64,000 nucleotides of DNA, from the NCBI GenBank assembly GCA_040954595.2, contig CM082596.2, positions 10,974,001 through 11,038,000 of the forward strand, written 5' to 3'. Positions 46,501 to 60,477 of this stretch are shown in pieces. Position numbers and translations under genes: made by a program. The DNA is from Balanoglossus misakiensis (Eukaryota; Hemichordata). The notes beneath the pieces are model-generated. The model made no database searches. It saw only the letters and a list, made by a program, of their open reading frames with translations, and was not told the origin of the DNA. The stretch's first letter is position 1. The number at the start of each line of letters is the position of its first letter.

Positions 46501-49500
46501 GGCACAGTCACAGAATGAAAACAAATATGGAAAGAGTTATGCTGAAATGTTGTAAGGGATAGATTAATATTGCATAAAATTTAATTTCTTACATCATAAA
46601 TGGAATTCAAAGAATGGTCACATAACTGGATATGTTTTACTAAAAAGACTAATGTATAGGTTCAAGGCTTTGTTTTGGAATAACGAATTCTCTACAAGAT
46701 TTAAGTGGAACAGTCACAGAATGAAAACAAATATGGAAAGCGTTATGCCGGAATGTTGTAAGGGATAGATTAATAATGCAAATAATTTAATTTCTTACAT
46801 CATAAATGAAATTCAAAGAATGGTCAAATAACGGGCTATGTTTTACTAAAAAGACTTATGTATAGTTTCAAGGCTTTGTTTTGGAATAACGAATTCTCTA
46901 CAAGATTTAAGTGGAACAGTCACAGAATGAAAACAAATATGGAAAGAGTTATGTCGGAATGTTGTAAGGGATATTTTACTATTGCAAATAATTTAATTTC
47001 TTACATCATAAAGGGAATTCAAAGAATGGTCACATAACGGGCCATGTTTTACTAAATAAGACTTATGTATAGTTTTAAGGCTTTGTTTTGGAATAACGAA
47101 TTCTCTCCAAGATTTAAGTTGAACAGTTACAGAATGAAAACAAATATTCAAATAGTTATGCTGGAATGTTGTAAGGGATAGATTAATATTGCAAATAATT
47201 TAATTTTTTACATCATAAATGAAATTCAAAGAATGGTCAAATAACAGGCTATGTTTTACTAAAAAGACTTATGTATAGTTTCAAGGCTTTGTTTTGGAAT
47301 AATGAATTCTCTACAAGATTTAAGTGGAACAGTCACAAAATGAAAACTAATATGAAAACAGTTATGTCGGAATGTTGTAAGGGATAGATTAATATTGCAA
47401 ATAATTTAATTTCTTACATCATAAATGGAATTCAAAGAATGGTCACATAACGGTCCATGTTTTACTAAAAAGACTTATGTATAGTTTCACGGCTTTGTTT
47501 TGGAATAACGAATTCTCTCCGAGATTTAAGTGGAACAGTTACAGAATGAAAACAAATATAGAAAGAGTTATGCCGGAATGTTCTAAGGGATAGATTAATA
47601 TTGCAAATAATTTAATTTCTTACATCATAAAATGACTTCAAAGAATGGTCAAATAACGGGCCATGTTTTACAAAAAAAAAGACTTATGTATAGTTTCAAG
47701 GCTTTGTTTTGGAATAACGAATTCTCTACAAGATTTAAGTGGAACAGTCACAGAATGAAAACAAATATGGAAAGCGTTATGCCGGAATGTTGTAAGGGAT
47801 AGATTAATATTGCAAATAATTTAACTTCTTAAATCATAAATGGAATTCAAAGAATGGTCACATAACGGGCCATGTTTTACTAACAAAACATGTATAGTTT
47901 CAAGGGTTTGTTTTGGAATAACGAATTCTCTACAAGATTTAAGGTGAACAGTTACAGAATGAAAACAAATATTCAAATAGTTATGCTGGAATGTTGTAAG
48001 GGATAGTTTAATATTGCATAAAATTTAATTTCTTACATCATAAATGGAATTCAAAGAATGGTCACATAACTGGATATGTTTTACTAAAAAGACTTATGTA
48101 TAGGTTCAAGAATTTGTGTTGAAATACCAAATTCTCTACAAGATTTAAGTGGCACAGTCACAGAATGAAAACAAATATGGAAAGAGTTATGCTGAAATGT
48201 TGTAAGGGATAGATTAATATTGCATAAAATTTAATTTCTTACATCATAAATGGAATTCAAAGAATGGTCACATAACTGGATATGTTTTACTAAAAAGACT
48301 AATGTATAGGTTCAAGGCTTTGTTTTGGAATAACGAATTCTCTACAAGATTTAAGTGGAACAGTCACAGAATGAAAACAAATATGGAAAGCGTTATGCCG
48401 GAATGTTGTAAGGGATAGATTAATAATGCAAATAATTTAATTTCTTACATCATAAATGAAATTCAAAGAATGGTCAAATAACGGGCTATGTTTTACTAAA
48501 AAGACTTATGTATAGTTTCAAGGCTTTGTTTTGGAATAACGAATTCTCTACAAGATTTAAGTGGAACAGTCACAGAATGAAAACAAATATGGAAAGAGTT
48601 ATGTCGGAATGTTGTAAGGGATATTTTACTATTGCAAATAATTTAATTTCTTACATCATAAAGGGAATTCAAAGAATGGTCACATAACGGGCCATGTTTT
48701 ACTAAATAAGACTTATGTATAGTTTTAAGGCTTTGTTTTGGAATAACGAATTCTCTCCAAGATTTAAGTTGAACAGTTACAGAATGAAAACAAATATTCA
48801 AATAGTTATGCTGGAATGTTGTAAGGGATAGATTAATATTGCAAATAATTTAATTTTTTACATCATAAATGAAATTCAAAGAATGGTCAAATAACAGGCT
48901 ATGTTTTACTAAAAAGACTTATGTATAGTTTCAAGGCTTTGTTTTGGAATAATGAATTCTCTACAAGATTTAAGTGGAACAGTCACAAAATGAAAACTAA
49001 TATGAAAACAGTTATGTCGGAATGTTGTAAGGGATAGATTAATATTGCAAATAATTTAATTTCTTACATCATAAATGGAATTCAAAGAATGGTCACATAA
49101 CGGTCCATGTTTTACTAAAAAGACTTATGTATAGTTTCACGGCTTTGTTTTGGAATAACGAATTCTCTCCGAGATTTAAGTGGAACAGTTACAGAATGAA
49201 AACAAATATAGAAAGAGTTATGCCGGAATGTTCTAAGGGATAGATTAATATTGCAAATAATTTAATTTCTTACATCATAAAATGACTTCAAAGAATGGTC
49301 AAATAACGGGCCATGTTTTACAAAAAAAAAGACTTATGTATAGTTTCAAGGCTTTGTTTTGGAATAACGAATTCTCTACAAGATTTAAGTGGAACAGTCA
49401 CAGAATGAAAACAAATATGGAAAGCGTTATGCCGGAATGTTGTAAGGGATAGATTAATATTGCAAATAATTTAACTTCTTAAATCATAAATGGAATTCAA

Positions 49501-49800
49501 AGAATGGTCACATAACGGGCCATGTTTTACTAACAAAACATGTATAGTTTCAAGGGTTTGTTTTGGAATAACGAATTCTCTACAAGATTTAAGGTGAACA
49601 GTTACAGAATGAAAACAAATATTCAAATAGTTATGCTGGAATGTTGTAAGGGATAGTTTAATATTGCATAAAATTTAATTTCTTACATCATAAATGGAAT
49701 TCAAAGAATGGTCACATAACTGGATATGTTTTACTAAAAAGACTTATGTATAGGTTCAAGAATTTGTGTTGAAATACCAAATTCTCTACAAGATTTAAGT
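46501..49800. repeat. Higher-order repeat, 1650-bp period, two copies
   Basis: Eight long monomers (8 x about 206) are duplicated. GGCACAGTCA is at 46501 and 48151. The stretch from 47701 matches the stretch from 49351 base for base, including the rare ACAAAAAAAAAGAC tract before it and the CTAACAAAACATG deletion after it. Confidence 0.88.
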
Positions 49801-52800
49801 GGAACAGTCACAGAATGAAAACAAATATACAAAGAATCATGCCGGAATGTTGTAAGGGATAGATTAATATTGCAAATAATTTAATTTCTTACATCATAAA
49901 TGAAATTCAAAGAATGGTCAAATCACGGGCCATGTTTTACTAAAAATACTTATATATAGTTTCAAGGCTTTGTTTTGGAATAACGAATTCTCTCCAAGAT
50001 TTAAGTGGAACAGTTATAGAATGAAAACAAATATTCAAATACTTATGCTGGAATGTTGTAAGGGATAGTTTAATATTGCAAATAATTTAATTTCTTACAT
50101 CATAAATGAAATTCAAAGAATGGTCAAATAACGGGCCATGTTTTACTAAAAAGACTTAATATGTATAGTTTGAAGGCTTTGTTTTGGAATAACGAATTCT
50201 CTACAAGATTTAAGTGTAACAGTCACAGAATGAAAACAAATATAGAAAGCGTTATGCCGGAATGTTGTAAGGGATAGATTAATATTGCAAATAATTTAAT
50301 TTCTTACATCATAAATGGAATTCAAAGAATGGTCACATAACGGGCCATGTTTTACAAAAAGACTTATGTATAGTTTCAAGGCTTTGTTTTGGAATAACGA
50401 ATTCTCTACAAGATTTAAGTGGAACAGTTACAGAATGAAAACAAATATTGAAATAGTTATGCTGGAATGTTGTAAGGGATAGATTAATATTGCAAATAAT
50501 TTAATTTCTTACATCATAAATGGAATTCAAAGAATGGTCAAATAACGGGCCATGTTTTACTAAAAAGACTTAATATGTATAGTTTGAAGGCTTTGTTTTG
50601 GAATAACGAATTCTCTACAAGATTTAAGTGTAACAGTCACAGAATGAAAACAAATATAGAAAGCGTTATGCCGGAATGTTGTAAGGGATAGATTAATATT
50701 GCAAATAATTTAATTTCTTACATCATAAATGGAATTCAAAGAATGGTCACATAACGGGCCATGTTTTACAAAAAAGACATATGTATAGTTTCAAGGCTTT
50801 GTTTTGGAATAACGAATTCTCTACAAGATTTAAGTGGAACAGTTACAGAATGAAAACAAATATTGAAATAGTTATGCTGGAATGTTGTAAGGGATAGATT
50901 AATATTGCAAATAATTTAATTTCTTACATCATAAATGGAATTCAAAGAAACGTCACGTAACAGGATATGTATAGTTTCAAGGCTTTGTTTTGGTATAACG
51001 AATTCTCTCCAAGAGTTAAGTGGAACAGTCACAGAATGAAAACAAATATAGAAAGAGTTATGCTGGAATGTTGTAAGGGATAGATTAATATTGCAAATAA
51101 TTTAATTTCTTACATCATAAATGGAATTCAAAGAATGGTCACATAAATGGATATGTTTTACTAAAAAGACTTATGGATAGTTTGAAGGCTTTGTTTTGGA
51201 ATAACGAATTCTCTACAAGATTTAAGTGGAACAGTCACAGAATGAAAACACATTTGGAAAGCGTTATGCCGGAATGTTGTAAGGGATAGATTAATATTGC
51301 AAATAATTTAATTTCTTACATCATCAATGGAATTCAAAGAATGGTCACATAACGGGCCATGTTTTACTAAAAAAGACTTATGTATAGTTTCAAGGCTTTG
51401 TTTTGGAATAACGAATTCTCTACAAGATTTAAGTGGAACAGTCACTCACATAACAGGCCATGTTTTAGTAAAAAGACTTATGTATAGTTTCAAGGCTTTG
51501 TTTTGGAATAACGAATTCTCTACAAGATTTAAGTGGAACAGTCACATAATGAAAAGAAATATGGAAAGCGTTATGCCGGAATGTTCTAAGGGATAGATTA
51601 ATATTGCAAATAATTTAATTTCTTACATCATAAATGTAATTCAAAGAATGGTCACATAACGGGCCATGTTTTACTAAAAAGACTTATGTATAGTTTGAAG
51701 GCTTTGTTTTGGAATAACGAATTCTCTACAAGATTTAAGTGGAACAGTAACAGAATGAAAACACATTTGGAAAGCGTTATGCCGGAATGTTGTAAGGGAT
51801 AGATTAATATTGCAAATAATTTAATTTCTTACATCATAAATGGAATTCAAAGAATGGTCACATAACGGGCCATGTTTTACTAAAAAGACTTATGTATAGT
51901 TTCAAGGCTTTGTTTTGGAATAACGAATTCTCTACAAGATTTAAGTGGAACAGTCACTCACATAACAGGCCATGTTTTAGTAAAAAGACTTATGTATAGT
52001 TTCAAGGGTTTGTTTTGGAATAACGAATTCTCTACAAGATTTAAGGTGAACAGTTACAGAATGAAAACAAATATTCAAATAGTTATGCTGGAATGTTGTA
52101 AGGGATAGTTTAATATTGCATAAAATTTAATTTCTTACATCATAAATGGAATTCAAAGAATGGTCACATAACTGGATATGTTTTACTAAAAAGACTTATG
52201 TATAGGTTCAAGAATTTGTGTTGAAATACCAAATTCTCTACAAGATTTAAGTGGAACAGTCACAGAATGAAAACAAATATACAAAGAATTATGCCGGAAT
52301 GTTGTAAGGGATAGATTAATATTGCAAATAATTTAATTTCTTACATCATAAATGAAATTCAAAGAATGGTCAAATCACGGGCCATGTTTTACTAAAAATA
52401 CTTATATATAGTTTCAAGGCTTTGTTTTGGAATAACGAATTCTCTCCAAGATTTAAGTGGAACAGTTATAGAATGAAAACAAATATTCAAATAGTTATGC
52501 TGGAATGTTGTAAGGGATAGTTTAATATTGCAAATAATTTAATTTCTTACATCATAAATGGAATTCAAAGAATGGTCACATAAATGGATATGTTTTACTA
52601 AAAAGACTTATGTATAGTTTGAAGGCTTTGTTTTGGAATAACGAATTCTCTACAAGATTTAAGTGGAACAGTCACAGAATGAAAACACATTTGGAAAGCG
52701 TTATGCCGGAATGTTGTAAGGGATAGATTAATATTGCAAATAATTTAATTTCTTACATCATAAATGGAATTCAAAGAATGGTCACATAACGGGCCATGTT

Positions 52801-55800
52801 TTACTAAAAAGACTTATGTATAGTTTCAAGGCTTTGTTTTGGAATAACGAATTCTCTACAAGATTTAAGTGGAACAGTCACTCACATAACAGGCCATGTT
52901 TTAGTAAAAAGACTTATGTATAGTTTCAAGGCTTTGTTTTGGAATAACGAATTCTCTACAAGATTTAAGTGGAACAGTCACATAATGAAAAGAAATATGG
53001 AAAGCGTTATGCCAGAATGTTGTAAGGGATAGATTAATATTGCAAATAATTTAATTTCTTACATCATAAATGTAATTCAAAGAATGGTCACATAACGGGC
53101 CATGTTTTACTAAAAAGACTTATGTATAGTTTGAAGGCTTTGTTTTGGAATAACGAATTCTCTACAAGATTTAAGTGGAACAGTCACAGAATGAAAACAC
53201 ATTTGGAAAGCGTTATGCCGGAATGTTGTAAGGGATAGATTAATATTGCAAATAATTTAATTTCTTACATCATAAATGGAATTCAAAGAATGGTCACATA
53301 ACGGGCCATGTTTTACTAAAAAGACTTATGTATAGTTTCAAGGCTTTGTTTTGGAATAACGAATTCTCTACAAGATTTAAGTGGAACAGTCACAGAATGA
53401 AAACAAATATAGAAAGAGTTATGCTGAAATGTTGTAAGGGATAGATTAATATTGCATAAAATTTAATTTCTTACATCATAAATGGAATTCAAAGAATGGT
53501 CACATAACTGGATATGTTTTACTAAAAAGACTAATGTATAGGTTCAAGGCTTTGTTTTGGAATAACGAATTCTCTACAAGATTTAAGTGGAACAGTCACA
53601 GAATGAAAACAAATATGGAAAGCGTTATGCCGGAATGTTGTAAGGGATAGATTAATAATGCAAATAATTTAATTTCTTACATCATAAATGAAATTCAAAG
53701 AATGGTCAAATAACGGGCTATGTTTTACTAAAAAGACTTATGTATAGTTTCAAGGCTTTGTTTTGGAATAACGAATTCTCTACAAGATTTAAGTGGAACA
53801 GTCACAGAATGAAAACAAATATGGAAAGAGTTATGTCGGAATGTTGTAAGGGATATTTTACTATTGCAAATAATTTAATTTCTTACATCATAAAGGGAAT
53901 TCAAAGAATGGTCACATAACGGGCCATGTTTTACTAAATAAGACTTATGTATAGTTTTAAGGCTTTGTTTTGGAATAACGAATTCTCTCCAAGATTTAAG
54001 TTGAACAGTTACAGAATGAAAACAAATATTCAAATAGTTATGCTGGAATGTTGTAAGGGATAGATTAATATTGCAAATAATTTAATTTTTTACATCATAA
54101 ATGAAATTCAAAGAATGGTCAAATAACAGGCTATGTTTTACTAAAAAGACTTATGTATAGTTTCAAGGCTTTGTTTTGGAATAATGAATTCTCTACAAGA
54201 TTTAAGTGGAACAGTCACAAAATGAAAACTAATATGAAAACAGTTATGTCGGAATGTTGTAAGGGATAGATTAATATTGCAAATAATTTAATTTCTTACA
54301 TCATAAATGGAATTCAAAGAATGGTCACATAACGGTCCATGTTTTACTAAAAAGACTTATGTATAGTTTCACGGCTTTGTTTTGGAATAACGAATTCTCT
54401 CCGAGATTTAAGTGGAACAGTTACAGAATGAAAACAAATATAGAAAGAGTTATGCCGGAATGTTCTAAGGGATAGATTAATATTGCAAATAATTTAATTT
54501 CTTACATCATAAAATGAATTCAAAGAATGGTCACATAACGGGCCATGTTTTACAAAAAAAAGACTTATGTATAGTTTCAAGGCTTTGTTTTGGAATAACG
54601 AATTCTCTACAAGATTTAAGTGGAACAGTCACAGAATGAAAACAAATATGGAAAGCATTATGCCGGAATGTTGTAAGGGATAGATTAATATTGCAAATAA
54701 TTTAACTTCTTAAATCATAAATGGAATTCAAAGAATGGTCACATAACGGGCCATGTTTTACTAACAAAACATGTATAGTTTCAAGGGTTTGTTTTGGAAT
54801 AACGAATTCTCTACAAGATTTAAGGTGAACAGTTACAGAATGAAAACAAATATTCAAATAGTTATGCTGGAATGTTGTAAGGGATAGTTTAATATTGCAT
54901 AAAATTTAATTTCTTACATCATAAATGGAATTCAAAGAATGGTCACATAACTGGATATGTTTTACTAAAAAGACTTATGTATAGGTTCAAGAATTTGTGT
55001 TGAAATACCAAATTCTCTACAAGATTTAAGTGGAACAGTCACAGAATGAAAACAAATATACAAAGAATCATGCCGGAATGTTGTAAGGGATAGATTAATA
55101 TTGCAAATAATTTAATTTCTTACATCATAAATGAAATTCAAAGAATGGTCAAATCACGGGCCATGTTTTACTAAAAATACTTATATATAGTTTCAAGGCT
55201 TTGTTTTGGAATAACGAATTCTCTCCAAGATTTAAGTGGAACAGTTATAGAATGAAAACAAATATTCAAATACTTATGCTGGAATGTTGTAAGGGATAGT
55301 TTAATATTGCAAATAATTTAATTTCTTACATCATAAATGAAATTCAAAGAATGGTCAAATAACGGGCCATGTTTTACTAAAAAGACTTAATATGTATAGT
55401 TTGAAGGCTTTGTTTTGGAATAACGAATTCTCTACAAGATTTAAGTGTAACAGTCACAGAATGAAAACAAATATGGAAAGAGTTATGCTGGAATGTTGTA
55501 AGGGATAGATTAATATTGCAAATAATTTAATTTCTTACATCATAAAATTAATTCAAAGAATGGTCACATAACGGGATAGGTTTTACTAAAAAGACTTATG
55601 TTATAGTTTCATGGCTTTGTTTGGAATAACGAATTCTCTACAAGATTTAAGTTAAACAGTTACAGAATGAAAACAAATATTCAAATAGTTATGTTGGAAT
55701 GTTGTAAGGGATAGTTTAATATTGCAAATAATTTAATTTCTTACATCATAAATGAAATTCAAAGAATGGTCAAATAACGGGCAGTGTTTTACTAAAAAGA

Positions 55801-58610
55801 CTTATGTATAGTTTCACGGCTTTGTTTTGGAATAAGAATTCTCTCCGAGATTTAAGTGGAACAGTTACAGAATGAAAACAAATATAGAAAGAGTTATGCC
55901 GGAATGTTCTAAGGGATAGATTAATATTGCAAATAATTTAATTTCTTACATCATAAAATGAATTCAAAGAATGGTCACATAACGGGCCATGTTTTACAAA
56001 AAAGACATATGTATAGTTTCAAGGCTTTGTTTTGGAATAACGAATTCTCTACAAGATTTAAGTGGAACAGTTACAGAATGAAAACAAATATTGAAATAGT
56101 TATGCTGGAATGTTGTAAGGGATAGATTAATATTGCAAATAATTTAATTTCTTACATCATAAATGGAATTCAAAGAAACGTCACGTAACAGGATATGTAT
56201 AGTTTCAAGGCTTTGTTTTGGTATAACGAATTCTCTCCAAGAGTTAAGTGGAACAGTCACAGAATGAAAACAAATATAGAAAGAGTTATGCTGGAATGTT
56301 GTAAGGGATAGATTAATATTGCAAATAATTTAATTTCTTACATCATAAATGGAATTCAAAGAATGGTCACATAAATGGATATGTTTTACTAAAAAGACTT
56401 ATGGATAGTTTGAAGGCTTTGTTTTGGAATAACGAATTCTCTACAAGATTTAAGTGGAACAGTCACAGAATGAAAACACATTTGGAAAGCGTTATGCCGG
56501 AATGTTGTAAGGGATAGATTAATATTGCAAATAATTTAATTTCTTACATCATCAATGGAATTCAAAGAATGGTCACATAACGGGCCATGTTTTACTAAAA
56601 AGACTTATGTATAGTTTCAAGGCTTTGTTTTGGAATAACGAATTCTCTACAAGATTTAAGTGGAACAGTCACTCACATAACAGGCCATGTTTTAGTAAAA
56701 AGACTTATGTATAGTTTCAAGGCTTTGTTTTGGAATAACGAATTCTCTACAAGATTTAAGTGGAACAGTCACATAATGAAAAGAAATATGGAAAGCGTTA
56801 TGCCGGAATGTTCTAAGGGATAGATTAATATTGCAAATAATTTAATTTCTTACATCATAAATGTAATTCAAAGAATGGTCACATAACGGGCCATGTTTTA
56901 CTAAAAAGACTTATGTATAGTTTGAAGGCTTTGTTTTGGAATAACGAATTCTCTACAAGATTTAAGTGGAACAGTAACAGAATGAAAACACATTTGGAAA
57001 GCGTTATGCCGGAATGTTGTAAGGGATAGATTAATATTGCAAATAATTTAATTTCTTACATCATAAATGGAATTAAAAGAATGGTCACATAACGGGCCAT
57101 GTTTTACTAAAAAGACTTATGTATAGTTTCAAGGCTTTGTTTTGGAATAACGAATTCTCTACAAGATTTAAGTGGAACAGTCACTCACATAACAGGCCAT
57201 GTTTTAGTAAAAAGACTTATGTATAGTTTCAAGGGTTTGTTTTGGAATAACGAATTCTCTACAAGATTTAAGGTGAACAGTTACAGAATGAAAACAAATA
57301 TTCAAATAGTTATGCTGGAATGTTGTAAGGGATAGTTTAATATTGCATAAAATTTAATTTCTTACATCATAAATGGAATTCAAAGAATGGTCACATAACT
57401 GGATATGTTTTACTAAAAAGACTTATGTATAGGTTCAAGAATTTGTGTTGAAATACCAAATTCTCTACAAGATTTAAGTGGAACAGTCACAGAATGAAAA
57501 CAAATATACAAAGAATTATGCCGGAATGTTGTAAGGGATAGATTAATATTGCAAATAATTTAATTTCTTACATCATAAATGAAATTCAAAGAATGGTCAA
57601 ATCACGGGCCATGTTTTACTAAAAATACTTATATATAGTTTCAAGGCTTTGTTTTGGAATAACGAATTCTCTCCAAGATTTAAGTGGAACAGTTATAGAA
57701 TGAAAACAAATATTCAAATAGTTATGCTGGAATGTTGTAAGGGATAGTTTAATATTGCAAATAATTTAATTTCTTACATCATAAATGGAATTCAAAGAAT
57801 GGTCACATAAATGGATATGTTTTACTAAAAAGACTTATGTATAGTTTGAAGGCTTTGTTTTGGAATAACGAATTCTCTACAAGATTTAAGTGGAACAGTC
57901 ACAGAATGAAAACACATTTGGAAAGCGTTATGCCGGAATGTTGTAAGGGATAGATTAATATTGCAAATAATTTAATTTCTTACATCATAAATGGAATTCA
58001 AAGAATGGTCACATAACGGGCCATGTTTTACTAAAAAGACTTATGTATAGTTTCAAGGCTTTGTTTTGGAATAACGAATTCTCTACAAGATTTAAGTGGA
58101 ACAGTCACTCACATAACAGGCCATGTTTTAGTAAAAAGACTTATGTATAGTTTCAAGGCTTTGTTTTGGAATAACGAATTCTCTACAAGATTTAAGTGGA
58201 ACAGTCACATAATGAAAAGAAATATGGAAAGCGTTATGCCGGAATGTTGTAAGGGATAGATTAATATTGCAAATAATTTAATTTCTTACATCATAAATGT
58301 AATTCAAAGAATGGTCACATAACGGGCCATGTTTTACTAAAAAGACTTATGTATAGTTTGAAGGCTTTGTTTTGGAATAACGAATTCTCTACAAGATTTA
58401 AGTGGAACAGTCACAGAATGAAAACACATTTGGAAAGCGTTATGCCGGAATGTTGTAAGGGATAGATTAATATTGCAAATAATTTAATTTCTTACATCAT
58501 AAATGGAATTCAAAGAATGGTCACATAACGGGCCATGTTTTACTAAAAAGACTTATGTATAGTTTCAAGGCTTTGTTTTGGAATAACGAATTCTCTACAA
58601 GATTTAAGTG
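48151..58610. repeat. Tandem duplication of about 5.23 kb within the satellite
   Basis: Rare variants recur about 5.23 kb apart: AATGTATAGG at 48301 and 53533, CAAAGAATCA at 49830 and 55061, GTCACTCACA at 51441 and 56668, CAAAGAATTATG at 52282 and 57509. The copies meet near 53381. Within them a patch (about 50.2-50.8 against 55.4-56.0 kb) differs more than its surroundings, as if replaced by gene conversion. This unit contains one full copy of the 1650-bp repeat, so the array grew in nested steps. Confidence 0.82.
51426..51520. repeat. Deleted short monomer (about 92 bp), one of several
   Basis: Here CAAGATTTAAGTGGAACAGTCAC is followed at once by TCACATAACAGGCC, omitting about 110 bp of the monomer. 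The same junction is at about 51953, 52876, 56668, 57180, 58104 and 58615, so a single deletion has spread by amplification. Confidence 0.8.
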
Positions 58611-60477
58611 GAACAGTCACTCACATAACAGGCCATGTTTTAGTAAAAAGACTTATGTATAGTTTCAAGGCTTTGTTTTGGAATAACGAATTCTCTACAA
58701 GATTTAAGTGGAACAGTCACATAATGAAAAGAAATATGGAAAGCGTTATGCCGGAATGTTGTAAGGGATAGATTAATATTGCAAATAATTTAATTTCTTA
58801 CATCATAAATGTAATTCAAAGAATGGTCACATAACGGGCCATGTTTTACTAAAAAGACTTATGTATAGTTTGAAGGCTTTGTTTTGGAATAACGAATTCT
58901 CTACAAGATTTAAGTGGAACAGTCACAGAATGAAAACACATTTGGAAAGCGTTATGCCGGAATGTTGTAAGGGATAGATTAATATTGCAAATAATTTAAT
59001 TTCTTACATCATAAATGGAATTCAAAGAATGGTCACATAACGGGCCATGTTTTACTAAAAAGACTTATGTATAGTTTCAAGGCTTTGTTTTGGAATAACG
59101 AATTCTCTACAAGATTTAAGTGGAACAGTCACAGAATGAAAACAAATATAGAAAGAGTTATGCCGGAATGTTGTAAGGGATAGATTAATATTGCAAATAA
59201 TTTAATTTCTTATATCATAAATGGAATTCAAAGAATGGTCACATAACGGGCCATGTTTTAGTAAAAATACTTATGTATAGTTTGAAGGCTTTGTTTTGGA
59301 ATAACGAATTCTCTACAAGATTTAAGTGGAACAGTCACAGAATAAAAACAAATATGGAAAGCGTTATGCCGGAATGTTGTAAGGGATAGATTAATATTGC
59401 AAATAATTTAATTTCTTACATCATAAATGGAATTCAAAGAATGGTCACATAACGGGCCATGTTTTACTAAAAAGACTTATGTATAGTTTCAAGGCTTTGT
59501 TTTGGAATAACGAATTCTCTACAAGATTTAAGTGGAACAGTCACAGAATGAAAACAAATATAGAAAGAGTTATGCCGGAATGTTGTAAGGGATAGATTAA
59601 TATTGCAAATAATTTAATTTCTTATATCATAAATGGAATTCAAAGAATGGTCACATAACGGGCCATGTTTTAGTAAAAAGACTTGTGTATAGTTTCAAGG
59701 CTTTGTTTTGGAATAACGAATTCTCTACAAGATTTAAGTGGAACAGTCACAGAATAAAAACAAATATGGAAAGCGTTATGCCGGAATGTTGTAAGGGATA
59801 GATTAATATTGCAAATAATTTAATTTCTTACATCATAAATGGAATTCAAAGAAACGTCACGTAACAGGATATGTATAGTTTGAAGGCTTTGTTTTGGAAT
59901 AACGAATTCTCTACAAGATTTAAGTGGAACAGTCACAGAATGAAAACAAATATGGAAAAAGTTATGCCGGAATGTTGTAAGGGATAGATTAATATTGCAA
60001 AAAATTTAATTTCTTACATCATAAATGGAATTCAAAGAAAGGTCATGTAACAGGATATGTATAGTTTCAAGGCTTTGTTTTGGAATAACGAATTCTCTCC
60101 AAGATTTAAGTGGAACAGTCACAGAATGAAAACAAATATGGAAAGAGTTATGCTGGAATGTTGTAAGGGATAGATTAATATTGCAAATAATTTAATTTCT
60201 TACATCATAAATGGAATTCAAAGAAAGGTCATGTAACAGGATATGTATAGTTTCAAGGCTTTGTTTTGGAATAACGAATTCTCTCCAAGATTTAAGTGGA
60301 ACAGTCACAGAATGAAAACAAATATGGAAAGAGTTATGCTGGAATGTTGTAAGGGATAGATTAATATTGCAAATAATTTAATTTCTTACATCATAAATGG
60401 AATTCAAAGAATGGTCACATAAATGGATATGTTTTACTAAAAAGACTTATGTATAGTTTCAAGGCTTTGTTTTGGAA

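Larger units (their letters stand above)
43799..60477. repeat. Satellite array, segment 4
   Basis: Same satellite family and orientation, 16.7 kb. It includes several internally deleted monomers, for example GCAAA joined to TGGAACAG near 44886. From 51.4 kb it also has monomers of about 92 bp in which CAGTCAC is joined to TCACATAACAGGCC. It ends inside GGCTTTGTTTTGGAA at the junction with a truncated retroelement. No genes are supported. Confidence 0.96.
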
